Shown in pieces: positions 15,411-24,309 of a stretch of 64,000 nt of DNA (positions are counted from its first letter, which is position 1; each line of letters opens with the position of its first letter). The position numbers and the translations under genes were made by a program. The stretch spans positions 93,273 through 157,272 of the forward strand of contig NZ_JBHWLR010000014.1 in NCBI RefSeq assembly GCF_042731755.1, read 5' to 3'. This stretch comes from Promicromonospora sp042731755 (lineage in GTDB: Bacteria > Actinomycetota > Actinomycetes > Actinomycetales > Cellulomonadaceae). A model generated the notes under the pieces. That model had not been told where the DNA came from. It saw only the letters and a list, made by a program, of their open reading frames with translations, and ran no database searches.

Positions 15411-16247
15411 CTACTTGATCGCACCCATCGACAGCCCCCGCACCAGCTGCTTCTGCGCCACCCAGCCCGCAATGATCACGGGCAGCGACGCCAGCAGCGC
15501 CGCCGCGCACAGCCGGGCCAGGAACAGGCCCTCGCTCGTCATGGTCGACACGATGAGCACCGGCACGGTCGCCGCCCGCGAGGCGGTGAGGTTCAGGGCG
15601 AAGAAGAACTCGTTCCACGAGAAGATCACGCAGATCAGCGCGGTCGCCGCGATGCCGGGGGCCACCATCGGGATGAGCACGGACCGCAGGGTCCGCATCA
15701 GCCCGGCGCCGTCGACGGACGCCGCCTCCAGCACCTCCCCGGGCACCTCCAGGAAGAACGACCGCATCATCCACACCGCGATCGGCAGGTTCATCGCCGT
15801 GTACAGGACCACGAGGGTCCAGATGTTGTCGAGCACCTTGAGCTGCCCGGCCACCACGTAGATCGGCACGATGACGGCCACGACCGGGAGCATCTTGGTG
15901 GAGATGAAGAAGAACAGCACGTCGCTGACCTTCTCCACCGGCCGGATCGACAGCGCGTACGCCGCCGGGATGCCCAGCAGCAGCACCAGCACGGTCGAGA
16001 CGCCGGTCGCGATGGCGGAGTTGGCCACGTAGACCCCGGACCCGCCCTCGATCACGGCCCGGAACTGGTCGAGCGTGGGCGTGAAGAACCACGTCGGCGG
16101 GTCGGACGCCGCCTGGTTCTCCTGCTTGAACGCCGTCATGGCCATCCAGGCGACCGGGAAGAAGAAGGCGAGCGCCAGCAACCAGGTCAGCGTGGTCAGC
16201 ACGCCACCGGTGGTTCGACGGCGGTACGCGCGCGTCACGTCGGACAT
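15411..16247 (-). CDS. Carbohydrate ABC transporter permease (MalG/SmoG-like)
   Basis: 278 residues with six predicted helices. The EAA loop (EVLEAASVDGAGLMRTLRSV) and the C-terminal LVRGLSMGAIK, the standard ending of MalG-type permeases, are present. Start ATG 16247 follows AAGGAG that overlaps the end of the previous gene (stop 2 bp upstream), so the two permeases are translated together. It forms the channel with the permease at 16250 for a sugar or polyol. No ATPase is encoded in the cluster; a shared MsiK-type ATPase would serve, as is usual in actinobacteria. Confidence 0.94.
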   Translation of the reverse strand: MSDVTRAYRRRTTGGVLTTLTWLLALAFFFPVAWMAMTAFKQENQAASDPPTWFFTPTLDQFRAVIEGGSGVYVANSAIATGVSTVLVLLLGIPAAYALSIRPVEKVSDVLFFFISTKMLPVVAVIVPIYVVAGQLKVLDNIWTLVVLYTAMNLPIAVWMMRSFFLEVPGEVLEAASVDGAGLMRTLRSVLIPMVAPGIAATALICVIFSWNEFFFALNLTASRAATVPVLIVSTMTSEGLFLARLCAAALLASLPVIIAGWVAQKQLVRGLSMGAIK

Positions 16248-16249
16248 GC

Positions 16250-17197
16250 TCACTCCTTGACCTCGAAGCTGCGGAAGATGAGGCGCAGCGCGGCGGATGC
16301 CACGATGATCGTGGCGATCACGACGACGACGCCCATGGCGGCGGCCTGCCCGATGTCGAACCCGAGGAACGCGCGCTGGTAGATGTAGAACGGCAGGTTG
16401 GCGCTGGCAGTACCCGGGCCGCCCGCCGTCATGAGGTAGATCTGGTCGAACGTGTTGACCACGTAGATGACGCCGAGCAGCACGCCCAGCTCGATGTATC
16501 GCCGCAGGTGCGGCAGCGTGATCGAGCGGAAGACCCGCCACGGGCCGGCGCCGTCGACCGCCGCGGCCTCCAGCACGTCCTTCGCCTGGGCCTGGAGGCC
16601 GGCGAGCACGAGCAGCATCATGAACGGCGTCCACTGCCAGACCAGCGCCATGAGGATCGCGATGATCGGGTAGGTGGAGGTCCAGTCGACGGCCTCGATC
16701 CCGAACAGCCCGAGCGTCCAGTTGAGCAGGCCGTAGGTGGGGTTGAGCAGCGCGACGGACCACAGCACCGACGTCGCCACCGGCATCACCAGGAACGGGG
16801 TGATGAGCATGGTGCGGGCCACGCCCCGGCCGAAGAACGGCCGGTCCAGCAGCAGCGCCAGCACGATCCCGAGCACCATCGCCACCAGCACGCAGCCGAG
16901 GGTGATGACCACCGAGTTCAGCGCCGTCTGGCGGAACGTCGAGTCCTGGGCGATGTCGATGTAGTTCGACAGGCCCACGAAGAGGTCCTCACCGGGCCGC
17001 AGCAGGTTCTGCGAGCGCAGCGAGTACCAGATCGTCACCAGGAACGGGAGCTGCGTGACGATGACGGTGAAGATCAGGGCCGGCAGGAGCGGGCCGCGGC
17101 GGCGCCACCCCTCGGCCTTGCTGATCGAGCGTTCGGACGCCGACGCGCGGGCGGCGCGGCGCGAGCTCTCCAGCCGGTCGATGGTCGAGGTGCTCAT
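16250..17197 (-). CDS. Carbohydrate ABC transporter permease (MalF/SmoF-like)
   Basis: 315 residues. A charged N-terminal 35 residues precede six helices beginning LLPALIFTVIVTQLPFLVTI. The EAA motif is DVLEAAAVDGAGPWRVFRSI. Sequence features such as PFLVMPVATSVLWSVALLNP and the NTFDQIYLMTAGGPGTAS segment resemble sorbitol/mannitol (SmoF) permeases. Its start overlaps the binding-protein stop (ATGA), and AGGAGGGG provides the ribosome site. Confidence 0.94.
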   Translation of the reverse strand: MSTSTIDRLESSRRAARASASERSISKAEGWRRRGPLLPALIFTVIVTQLPFLVTIWYSLRSQNLLRPGEDLFVGLSNYIDIAQDSTFRQTALNSVVITLGCVLVAMVLGIVLALLLDRPFFGRGVARTMLITPFLVMPVATSVLWSVALLNPTYGLLNWTLGLFGIEAVDWTSTYPIIAILMALVWQWTPFMMLLVLAGLQAQAKDVLEAAAVDGAGPWRVFRSITLPHLRRYIELGVLLGVIYVVNTFDQIYLMTAGGPGTASANLPFYIYQRAFLGFDIGQAAAMGVVVVIATIIVASAALRLIFRSFEVKE

Positions 17198-18570
17198 TTC
17201 CCCTCCTGGGCCCGGTAGGTCTCCGCCACGGTCTCGGCGTAGCGCTGGGACTGTGCGATGGCCTCGTCCACGGTCACCTGCCCGGCGATCGCCGCGGACA
17301 TCTGCTGGCCCACGCGGGTCCCGAGGTCCTGGAACTCGGGGATGCCGACGAACTGGATGCCCGGGTAGGGCACCGGGTGGGTCATCGCGGCCTCCTGCGT
17401 GGCCCCGCCCATCGACTCCAGGGTGGCGTCGGCGTAAGCCTCGGAGACCTCCGCGTACTCGGGGATGTCGTACGTAGACAGCCGGCTGCCCGGCGGCACC
17501 CGCTCCCAGCCGATCGTGTCGCCGACCAGCTGGATGTACTCCTTGTTCGTCATCCAGGACACGAAGTCCCAGGCGGCGTCCTTGTGCTCGCTGGTGGACG
17601 GGATGGCGAGCGACCAGCTGTAGAGCCAGCCCGCCGACTCGGTGTCCGCGACGGGCGCGGGCGCGTAGCCGACCTTGCCCGCCACCGTGGAGGACGCCGG
17701 GTCCTCGATGGACGAGACCATCGACGTGGCGTCGTACCACATGGCCGACTGGCCCTGGGCGAACCGGGTGAGGCAGTCGCCGAAGCCGGACGTCGCCGCC
17801 CCGGGCTGCCCGGAGGTCTGCACGGTGTCGACGTAGGTCTCGATGGCCTCGCGGCTCTCGGGCGAGTCGAGGGTGGCGTTCCAGTCCTCGTCGAACCAGC
17901 CGCCGCCGAACGTGTTGATCGCGGTGCTCATCGGGGCCATGACCTCGCCCCAGCCGGCCAGGCCGCGCAGGCAGATGCCCGAGAAGTCCTCGGCCGGGTC
18001 GTTCAGCTCGGCGGCGAGGTCGCGCACCTCGTCCCACGTCGGGTGGGCGGGCATCTCCAGCCCGGCCTGCTCGAACAGGTCGGCGCGGTAGGCCAGGAAC
18101 GACGACTCACCGTAGAACGGCACGGAGTACATGTCGCCGTCGCGCGAGAGGGCCTCGCGGACGCTGGGGACGAAGTCCTCGGCGTCGTACCCCTCGGTGG
18201 CGTCGATGTACGGCTGCAGGTTCTCGATCCAGCCGTTCTCGGCCCACATGGGCGTCTCGTAGTTGGAGATCATGACGACGTCGAACTCACCGCCGCCGGT
18301 CGCCACGGACGCCGTGATCTTGGCCCGGGCCTCGTTCTCGGGCAGCGACACGAAGCGCACGTCCACGCCCGGGTGCGCGGCACGGAACTCGTCCTGCAGC
18401 GAGATCGCGTCCTGCATCTGCGGGTTGGAGACGATCGCGACGACGATCTGCTCGCCGTCGTCGCCGCCCACGGCGCCCGCCCCGGCACAGCCGGACAGGG
18501 CCAGCGCGGCGGCGGCCGTAGCGGCGGTCGCCGCGACTCTCACCGAAGTACCCCTCGGAGGTCGGAACAT
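17194..18570 (-). CDS. Sugar/polyol ABC substrate-binding lipoprotein
   Basis: 458 residues. Lipobox LALSGC-AG after a 27-residue signal. The mature part is a family 1 extracellular solute-binding protein (MQDAISLQDEFRAAHPGVDV, FDVVMISNYETPMWAENGWI, AQGQSAMWYDATSM, SWSLAIPSTSEHKDAAWDFV), closest in pattern to SmoE-type mannitol/sorbitol binders. The link with a mannitol dehydrogenase through shared operators supports a polyol ligand. Start ATG 18570; an AGGA-rich site lies upstream. Confidence 0.93.
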   Translation of the reverse strand: MFRPPRGTSVRVAATAATAAAALALSGCAGAGAVGGDDGEQIVVAIVSNPQMQDAISLQDEFRAAHPGVDVRFVSLPENEARAKITASVATGGGEFDVVMISNYETPMWAENGWIENLQPYIDATEGYDAEDFVPSVREALSRDGDMYSVPFYGESSFLAYRADLFEQAGLEMPAHPTWDEVRDLAAELNDPAEDFSGICLRGLAGWGEVMAPMSTAINTFGGGWFDEDWNATLDSPESREAIETYVDTVQTSGQPGAATSGFGDCLTRFAQGQSAMWYDATSMVSSIEDPASSTVAGKVGYAPAPVADTESAGWLYSWSLAIPSTSEHKDAAWDFVSWMTNKEYIQLVGDTIGWERVPPGSRLSTYDIPEYAEVSEAYADATLESMGGATQEAAMTHPVPYPGIQFVGIPEFQDLGTRVGQQMSAAIAGQVTVDEAIAQSQRYAETVAETYRAQEGK

Positions 18571-18603
18571 CCTCGTCCTCTCCTCGGCGCAGCCTCTCCG
18601 CCA

Positions 18604-18701
18604 CGCTCATTTGAGAATATGGAACTGCTCATCTGCACCCGCAGAGTAGTTGGGTATGCTCAGGTGAGCAAGGCCCCCCGCTCAGAAGTCGCTCAAATGG
18701 T
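18604..18701. promoter_or_regulatory. Cluster of SorC-type operator sites, divergent region
   Basis: Four copies of a TGCTCA-N2-TGAGCA-like element sit between the ABC operon and the regulator: CTCATTTGAG (18606-18615), TGCTCATCTG (18626-18635), TGCTCAGGTGAGCA (18657-18670, perfect arms) and GCTCAAATGG (18691-18700). The same half-site appears twice before the mannitol dehydrogenase (21260 and 21282). The divergent SorC-family protein is the obvious candidate to bind. Confidence 0.68.
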
Positions 18702-18734
18702 TCCCGCTGCCGGCCTGCGGGAGTGAGGACGCAG

Positions 18735-19664
18735 GTGCCCCAGAACGACACGAACCTCATGGTCGAGGTGAGCACGGACTACTACCTCGACGGCAAGTCC
18801 AAGGTGGACATCGCGCGCGACCGCGGCATCTCCCGCTTCCAGGTGGCGCGCCTGCTGGCGCAGGCCCGGGAGCAGGGCGTGGTGCGCATCGAGATCACCG
18901 CGCCCCGGGCCGACGGCGAGCGTGGCGCCCGCCTCGCCGCCCGGCTCGGCGCGCGCGAGATCCTCGTCGCGCCCAGCGGCGCCGACGCCGTCGCCACCCG
19001 CGAGAACGTCGCGGTCGAGCTCGCCCGCGCCGTGCGGGAGCACATCGCCGAGGGCATGACCGTGGGCGTGTCGTGGTCGCGCACGGTCGAGGCCGCGGTG
19101 CGGCACATCGGGCAGCTCCCCCAGTGCGACGTCGTCCAGCTCGTCGGGGCCCTGCCCGTCGAGGGCAGCGGCAACTCGCTGGCGCTGATCAGCACGTTCG
19201 CGCAGATGCCGGGTGTGCGCACCTGGCCCGTCTGGTCGCCGCTGCTCGTGGCCGACGCCGCGACGGCCGCCGGCCTGCGCCGGCAGCCCGAGATCGCCGA
19301 CGCACTCGCGCGGGCCGACCACCTGGACGTCGCCGTCGTCGCGATCGGCCACTGGTCGGAGCGCAGCTCCACCGTGTTCCCGCAGATCAGCACCGAGGAA
19401 CAGCAGGCCGCCACGGCGGCGGGCGCGATCGCCGAGTGCTCGGGCCGCCTGTTCGACGCCGCGGGCCGGCCCGTGCGGACCAGCCTCGACGAGCGCGTGG
19501 TGGGCGTGACGCTCGAACAGCTCGCCGCCACGCCCCGCGTCATCGCGATCGGCTACGGGTCCGCCGTCGCGCCCGGCCTACTGGCCGCGGTGAACGGCGG
19601 CGTCGCGGACACCCTGGTGGTGGACGACGCCGCGGCGACCGCGCTGGAGACCCTCACCCCCTGA
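18735..19664 (+). CDS. SorC/DeoR-type sugar-binding transcriptional regulator
   Basis: About 309 residues. An N-terminal helix-turn-helix (KSKVDIARDRGISRFQVARL) is followed by the large effector-binding domain of the SorC family (GMTVGVSWSRTVEAAVRHI, VVQLVGALPVEG, VIAIGYGSAVAPGLLAAVNG). Relatives bind phosphorylated sugars or polyols. The GTG at 18735 is preferred because GAGGA lies five bases upstream; the GTG at 18723 in frame is the alternative. It is divergent from the polyol importer and near the mannitol dehydrogenase, and probably controls both. Confidence 0.9.
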   Translation: MPQNDTNLMVEVSTDYYLDGKSKVDIARDRGISRFQVARLLAQAREQGVVRIEITAPRADGERGARLAARLGAREILVAPSGADAVATRENVAVELARAVREHIAEGMTVGVSWSRTVEAAVRHIGQLPQCDVVQLVGALPVEGSGNSLALISTFAQMPGVRTWPVWSPLLVADAATAAGLRRQPEIADALARADHLDVAVVAIGHWSERSSTVFPQISTEEQQAATAAGAIAECSGRLFDAAGRPVRTSLDERVVGVTLEQLAATPRVIAIGYGSAVAPGLLAAVNGGVADTLVVDDAAATALETLTP

Positions 19665-19667
19665 CGC

Positions 19668-19707
19668 GTCAGACGCACAGGCCCCGCGAGGGACCTGTAC
19701 GTCTGAC
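19668..19707. repeat. Intergenic palindrome, family A copy 2
   Basis: GTCAGACGCACAGGCCC (19668 onward) and GGGACCTGTACGTCTGAC (to 19707) form a near-perfect stem with a 5-nt loop between two convergent genes, 3 bp after the regulator stop. It is the same palindrome as at 4340-4383 and may serve as a bidirectional terminator here. Confidence 0.85.
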
Positions 19708-19714
19708 ACGGGGG

Positions 19715-21211
19715 TCAGGCGCGGGCGACCAGCTCCTCGACCGTGGCGCGGGCGCCCTTCTGGTGCAGGGAGTCCAGCGCAGCGAGGTAGGCGGCGGTGA
19801 ACCGCCCGTCGTCGACCAGGTCGCCGAACACCTCGCGGTCGCGGAGGAACGCGAGCGGATCCTCGGCCTGCGCCAGGGCGGCGCGGTGCAGCCGGTCGGC
19901 GAGGCGGTCGACGATCTCGATGGGCTCGCCCGCCTCGTCCACGCCCTCGTCGTAGCGGGCCCAGGAGGCAACGACCAGCGCCGCGTGCTCGATCGGCCCG
20001 CCGTGCTCCAGGTGGTACCGCACCACGGGCAGCAACCACTTGGGGATGCGGTCCGACGACTCGGCGCACAGTCGGGCGAGAGTGTCGGCCACGTGCGGGT
20101 TCGCGAACCGCTCGATCAGCGTGGCCTTGTACACGTCCAGGTCGATGCCGGGCACCGGCTCCAGCGTGGGCGTGCCCTCGCGGTCCATGTACCCGCGCAG
20201 GAACCGGGCGAACACGTCCTGGCCGGCCACCTCGTGCGCGTACCGGTGGCCGGCGAGGTAACCGACGTAGCAGAGGGCCTGGTGGCTGGCGTTGAGCAGG
20301 CGCAGCTTCATCAGCTCGTACGGCTCGACGTCGGCCACCACCTGCACGCCGGCGTCCTCGAACGGCGGCCGGCCGGTCGGGAAGGTGTCCTCCAGCGCCC
20401 ACTGCTCGAACGGCTCGGCCACGACCGGCCAGGCGTCGTCGACGCCGAAACGCTCGGCAACCATCGCGCGGTCGGCGTCCGTGGTGACCGGGGTGATGCG
20501 GTCGACCATGGAGCTCGGGAACGCGACCTCGGTCTCGATCCAGGCCGCCAGGCCGGCGTCCTTGGCGCGGGCGAACGTGGTGAAGGCGCGGCGCGCCACC
20601 TCGCCGTTGCCCTGGATGTTGTCGCAGCTCATCACGGTGAACGGCGGCACGCCCCGCTCGCGGCGGCGGCGCAGGGCCTCGGTGACCAGGCCGAACGTCG
20701 TGGCCGGGACGGCGCCGTCGGCCAGGTCGGCCGCGACTGCCGGGTCGGCCAGGTCGAACTCGCCGGTCACGTGGTGGATGTTGTACCCGCCCTCGGTGAC
20801 GGTGAGCGAGACGACGCGCACCTCGGGCGAGGCCATCTTCTCCAGCACCGCCTCCGGGTCGTCGGGGGCGAGCAGGTACTCCTTGATCGACCCGATCACG
20901 CGCGCCTCCAGGCGCCCGTCCGGGTGCTTGAGCACCAGGGTGTAGAGCCCGTCCTGGGCGGCCAGCGCGTCGCGCATGCGGGCATCGCCCGGCAGCACGC
21001 CGACGCCGCAGACCGCCCAGTCGAGCGCCTTGCCCTCGGCCATCAGCCGGTCGAGGTACATCGCCTGGTGCGCGCGGTGGAAGCCGCCCACCCCGAGATG
21101 GACGATCCCGGTGGTGAGGCGGGACCGGTCATAGGTGGGCACCGTCAGGTCCGCGCCCTGCGGCGCGGACGCCACCAGGCTGCCCACGGTCTCCTCGTCG
21201 AGTGCCGTCAT
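19715..21211 (-). CDS. Mannitol dehydrogenase family protein
   Basis: 498 residues of the long-chain polyol dehydrogenase family. The N-terminal NAD-binding motif is GIVHLGVGGFHRAHQA; the catalytic K-x5-N-x2-H pattern appears as KLRLLNASH near residue 300. SCDNIQGNGEVARR and PSSMVDRITP are conserved family segments. It oxidises mannitol (or a related polyol such as arabinitol or sorbitol) to the ketose. Start ATG 21211 has GGAGGA six bases upstream. Two TGCTCA-type sites in the promoter tie it to the SorC regulator and importer. Confidence 0.93.
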   Translation of the reverse strand: MTALDEETVGSLVASAPQGADLTVPTYDRSRLTTGIVHLGVGGFHRAHQAMYLDRLMAEGKALDWAVCGVGVLPGDARMRDALAAQDGLYTLVLKHPDGRLEARVIGSIKEYLLAPDDPEAVLEKMASPEVRVVSLTVTEGGYNIHHVTGEFDLADPAVAADLADGAVPATTFGLVTEALRRRRERGVPPFTVMSCDNIQGNGEVARRAFTTFARAKDAGLAAWIETEVAFPSSMVDRITPVTTDADRAMVAERFGVDDAWPVVAEPFEQWALEDTFPTGRPPFEDAGVQVVADVEPYELMKLRLLNASHQALCYVGYLAGHRYAHEVAGQDVFARFLRGYMDREGTPTLEPVPGIDLDVYKATLIERFANPHVADTLARLCAESSDRIPKWLLPVVRYHLEHGGPIEHAALVVASWARYDEGVDEAGEPIEIVDRLADRLHRAALAQAEDPLAFLRDREVFGDLVDDGRFTAAYLAALDSLHQKGARATVEELVARA

Positions 21212-21258
21212 CGTGCTCCTCCGCCGCCCTTCGACTCCGTTGAACAGCCGCCAGGCTA

Positions 21259-21298
21259 ACAGATGAGCACGACGAGCCTCACAGATGAGCAGACGAGC
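21259..21298. promoter_or_regulatory. Tandem SorC-type half-sites before mannitol dehydrogenase
   Basis: CAGATGAGCA at 21260-21269 and again at 21282-21291, each followed by GACGAGC, 22 bp apart (about two helical turns), 50-80 bp upstream of the start. The complement TGCTCATCTG is exactly the site at 18626-18635. Confidence 0.65.
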
Positions 21299-21315
21299 GA
21301 CCTGGCCCCGTCGGG

Positions 21316-21687
21316 CTAGGCGTCGAGGACGAGCCAGGTGACGCCGTCGCCCGGATCCCGGGTTCCTCGACGGGCGCCACCGGTCAGGTACTCCTCGGCG
21401 ATCGCCTGCACGACCGCGTACATGACCCACTCCTCGACGGTCGCGGGATCCCAGGTCGTCCAGCGCGGATCGTCGGCGTCACGGGGTATCGGGACGCGTG
21501 CGCCGAAGGGGCCGCCGACGTCGGCCGGGCCGCCCGGGTCGACCGAGCCGCCCGCACCGCCCGTGAATGTCACGCGGAGCGTGTCGCCCGCGACCTCGGC
21601 GTCGAGCAGTCCCAGCTCACGCCCCGTCGGCGTGCCGGCGAAGGCCCTGCGCACCTCGTCGAGCAGCGTTGCGGCGTCCACGATCAC
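21316..21687 (-). CDS. Hypothetical protein (123 aa)
   Basis: Not recognised. An acidic soluble protein from a GTG start, with a predicted N-terminal helix (VDAATLLDEVRRAFAGTPTG), a short beta region and a Gly/Pro-rich middle, then a helical WDPATVEEWVMYAVVQAIAE segment. No signal, membrane helix or catalytic motif is visible. It lies alone between the mannitol dehydrogenase and the downstream SDR gene, in the same direction as both. Its ribosome site is weak (CAGGA), but the composition is ordinary coding sequence. Confidence 0.6.
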   Translation of the reverse strand: MIVDAATLLDEVRRAFAGTPTGRELGLLDAEVAGDTLRVTFTGGAGGSVDPGGPADVGGPFGARVPIPRDADDPRWTTWDPATVEEWVMYAVVQAIAEEYLTGGARRGTRDPGDGVTWLVLDA

Positions 21688-21717
21688 ATCCTGGGTCCCG
21701 GCGACGAGGTCGGCACG

Positions 21718-22605
21718 TCAGCCCCGGACCTCCGCCTCGGCCGCAACGACAGCCGGGAGCTCCGCCGGGAACGGCTCGGCGAAGTCGGCCGACCGGCTCA
21801 CCGCGCTCCAGCGCTGGTCCGACTCCAGGAGCCGGCGGTCCTGCGCCACGGACATCTCGGTGGCGTTGACGCCGAGCGGCAGGTTGTCGGGCAGGTCGTC
21901 GCGCGAGGCGAGCGCGACGAGGATCTGGGCGGCCCGCGCCGGGTCGCCCGCCGCGCCCGCGCCGGCCTGGCGCATGCGGGCGTTCATGGCGCCCACGGTG
22001 GACTCGTACCCGGCGGGGGCGTCGTGCACGGTCATCGACGCGCCGGCCCAGTCGGTGCGGAACCCGCTCGGCTCGACGACGAGCACCTTGACGCCGAACG
22101 GCGCCGTCTCGACGCGGAGCACGCGGCTGAAGCCGTCGATGGCGAACTTCGCCGCCTGGTAGGACGCGATGCCCGGCGAGCCGCCGACCCGGCCGCCCAC
22201 CGAGGAGAACTGGATCACGAGGCCGCCGCCCTGCTGCCGCAGCAGCGGGATCGCCGCCTTGGACACGTTGTAGACGCCCCAGAAGTTGGTCTCGAACTGG
22301 GTGCGGACGTCGGCGTCGTCCGCCGTCTCGATCGGGGCCACGTTGGCGTAGCCGGCGTTGTTGACGATGACGTCGACGCGCCCGAACCGGGCGGCAGCCT
22401 CGGCCAGCGCGGCGCGGGCGCCGTCCTGGTCGGTCACGTCGAGACGGAGCGGGAGGATCCGCTCGCCGTACTCGGCGACGAGGTCGTCGAGCTGTTCGGG
22501 ACGGCGCGCCGTGGCGGCGACCCGGTCGCCGGCGGCGAGCGCGGCGAGGACGAGGGAACGGCCGAAGCCGCGGGACGAGCCGGTGATGAACCATGTCTTC
22601 TGCAT
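21718..22605 (-). CDS. SDR family oxidoreductase
   Basis: 295 residues from ATG 22605. Motifs: TGSSRGFGRSLVLAAL for the cofactor, DVTDQ, NNAGYANVAP, SSVGGRVGG and YQAAKFAIDG (catalytic YxxxK). This is the QseA/YdfG-like group of classical short-chain dehydrogenases with a long C-terminus, as seen in many actinobacterial oxidoreductases. Substrate unknown. Divergent from a TetR gene with a dyad between them, so probably repressed by it. Confidence 0.92.
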   Translation of the reverse strand: MQKTWFITGSSRGFGRSLVLAALAAGDRVAATARRPEQLDDLVAEYGERILPLRLDVTDQDGARAALAEAAARFGRVDVIVNNAGYANVAPIETADDADVRTQFETNFWGVYNVSKAAIPLLRQQGGGLVIQFSSVGGRVGGSPGIASYQAAKFAIDGFSRVLRVETAPFGVKVLVVEPSGFRTDWAGASMTVHDAPAGYESTVGAMNARMRQAGAGAAGDPARAAQILVALASRDDLPDNLPLGVNATEMSVAQDRRLLESDQRWSAVSRSADFAEPFPAELPAVVAAEAEVRG

Positions 22606-22633
22606 GTCGTTAATAAAACACCGTTGCTCTAAC

Positions 22634-22655
22634 TTACGCAACCCCGTTGCGCTAA
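22634..22655. promoter_or_regulatory. Dyad operator between SDR and TetR genes
   Basis: TTACGCAAC-CCC-GTTGCGCTAA, an inverted repeat with one extra base in the right arm, 10-30 bp from both start codons. A related half (GTTGCTCTAA) lies 12 bp to the left. The neighbouring TetR protein is the likely binder. Confidence 0.65.
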
Positions 22656-22664
22656 GATGTGAGC

Positions 22665-23357
22665 ATGACGACTCCCGACTTCCGGCGCGCCCGCTCCCCC
22701 GAGGCCAAGCTGCTCCGCGAGGCCGCCATCCTGGACGCCGCCCGCCGGCTTGGCTCCGAGCGCGGCATCCGAGAGGTGACGCTGACCGACATCGCCTCCG
22801 CCGTGGACATGCACAAGTCCGCGATGCTGCGGTACTTCGAGACGCGCGAGGAGATCTTCCTGCGGCTCACCGCCGAGGGCTGGCAGGACTGGGCGCCGGC
22901 CCTCTCCGCCCGGGTGCGCGCCCTGGCGCGGCCGGGCGCAGACGACGCCGCAGTCGCCGCAGACGCCAACAACACCGCCGACGCCGTCGCCGCCGCGTTC
23001 GCCTCGACCCTGGCGGAGCGCGGGATGTTCTGCGACCTGCTCGCGCAGACGCCGCTGAACCTCGAACGCAACGTGTCGGTGGAGAAGGTGCGGGAGTTCA
23101 AGCTGGTCACCCGCGACGGCCTGGGCCAGATCGTCCCGGCGGTCCGCGCCGCGCTGCCCGCCCTGACGGAGCAGGACGGCGTCGACCTGGTCGCGGCCGC
23201 CACCTCGATGGCCGGCACCTTCCACCAGATCGCGACGCCGGGCCCGGAGGTCGCCGCGCTCTACCGTTCCGACCCGCGGCTCTCGCACGCCCTGGTGGAG
23301 GTCGAACCGCGCCTGGCCCGGATCCTCGGGGCGATGCTGCGGGGCATGCTCGGCTAG
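22665..23357 (+). CDS. TetR/AcrR family transcriptional regulator
   Basis: 230 residues from ATG 22665 (a GTG two codons upstream is less likely). The helix-turn-helix reads REVTLTDIASAVDMHKSAML followed by RYFETREEIFLRL, textbook TetR. The C-terminal ligand domain is all-helical (Ala-rich, residues 60-225). Divergent from the SDR gene and probably its repressor; ends 1 bp before the convergent WYL gene. Confidence 0.93.
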   Translation: MTTPDFRRARSPEAKLLREAAILDAARRLGSERGIREVTLTDIASAVDMHKSAMLRYFETREEIFLRLTAEGWQDWAPALSARVRALARPGADDAAVAADANNTADAVAAAFASTLAERGMFCDLLAQTPLNLERNVSVEKVREFKLVTRDGLGQIVPAVRAALPALTEQDGVDLVAAATSMAGTFHQIATPGPEVAALYRSDPRLSHALVEVEPRLARILGAMLRGMLG

Positions 23358-23358
23358 G

Positions 23359-24309
23359 TCAGCCCGACGCCGCCGCCGCGTACCGCCGGGACAGCACGTT
23401 CAGGTGGTCCACGAGGCCCGGCGGCCCGGTGACCGTGAAGTCGAGGCCCAGCATGCCGATCCACACGGCCACCGTCTCGATGCTGTCCCCGCCGGTGACC
23501 AGCAGGCAGGACGTGTCGTCCCGCGGCTCCACCGTGCCCACGGCCGGGTTGATGCGGTCGAGCACCTCGTGCGCCGGGGCGTGCACGACGATCCGCGTGT
23601 GCACCGCCCAGCCCGTCCGGGCCACCTCGCGCACCACGAACTCGGTCAGGTCGAACGGCGGCTCCACGGGCGTGAAGCGGCGTCCGCCGGGCCGGCGCAG
23701 CTCGAGCCAGTCCACGCGGAACGGCTCCCAGCGACCCGAGCCGACGTCCCGCCCCACGAGGTACCACCGGCGCTGCCACGCCACGAGCCGGACCGGCTCC
23801 ACCTCCCGCGGCTCCTCGCGGAACCAGAAGCGCAGTCCCTGGTGGTCGCGGATCGCCGCGGCCAGCTCGGTGAGCAGCGCCGGGTCGACGACGGGGTCCT
23901 CGACGTTGCTGTCGGTGTTCACCGGCCCGGCGTCCGTCGCGTCGCGCAGCGCGGCGACCTGGTGCCGCAGCCGGTCCGGCAGCACCTGCTCCAGCTTGCC
24001 GAGCGCGCGGGCGCTGGACTCCTCGATGCCCGCCACGGTGTTCGCGGCCCGCAGCCCGACCGCGATGGCGACCGCCTCCTCGTCGTCGAGCACCAGCGGG
24101 GGCAGCTTGCCGCCCACCCCCAGCCGGTAGCGGCCGCCGGGGCCGCGCACGGAGTCCACCGGGTAGCCGAGGTCACGCAGGCGCGCGACGTCGTTGCGCA
24201 CCGTACGGTCGGTGACGTCGAGCCGCGCCGCGAGCTCCGGCCCGGTCCACTCGGCTCGGGACTGGAGCAGGCCCAGGAGGGCGAGCAGGCGCCCCGCCGT
24301 CGTAGTCAT
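23359..24309 (-). CDS. WYL-domain transcriptional regulator (YafY-like)
   Basis: 316 residues. An N-terminal HTH_11 (WTGPELAARLDVTDRTVRND) followed by GYPVDSVRGPGGRYRLG, then a WYL domain with RWYLVGRDVGSGRWEPFRVD and a C-terminal WCX-like extension. Such proteins sense small molecules or nucleic acid and often regulate a divergent gene. The true start is the third of three tandem 17-bp units, each with its own GAGGAG and ATG (see repeat at 24307-24355). It is divergent from the epoxide hydrolase. Confidence 0.92.
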   Translation of the reverse strand: MTTTAGRLLALLGLLQSRAEWTGPELAARLDVTDRTVRNDVARLRDLGYPVDSVRGPGGRYRLGVGGKLPPLVLDDEEAVAIAVGLRAANTVAGIEESSARALGKLEQVLPDRLRHQVAALRDATDAGPVNTDSNVEDPVVDPALLTELAAAIRDHQGLRFWFREEPREVEPVRLVAWQRRWYLVGRDVGSGRWEPFRVDWLELRRPGGRRFTPVEPPFDLTEFVVREVARTGWAVHTRIVVHAPAHEVLDRINPAVGTVEPRDDTSCLLVTGGDSIETVAVWIGMLGLDFTVTGPPGLVDHLNVLSRRYAAAASG

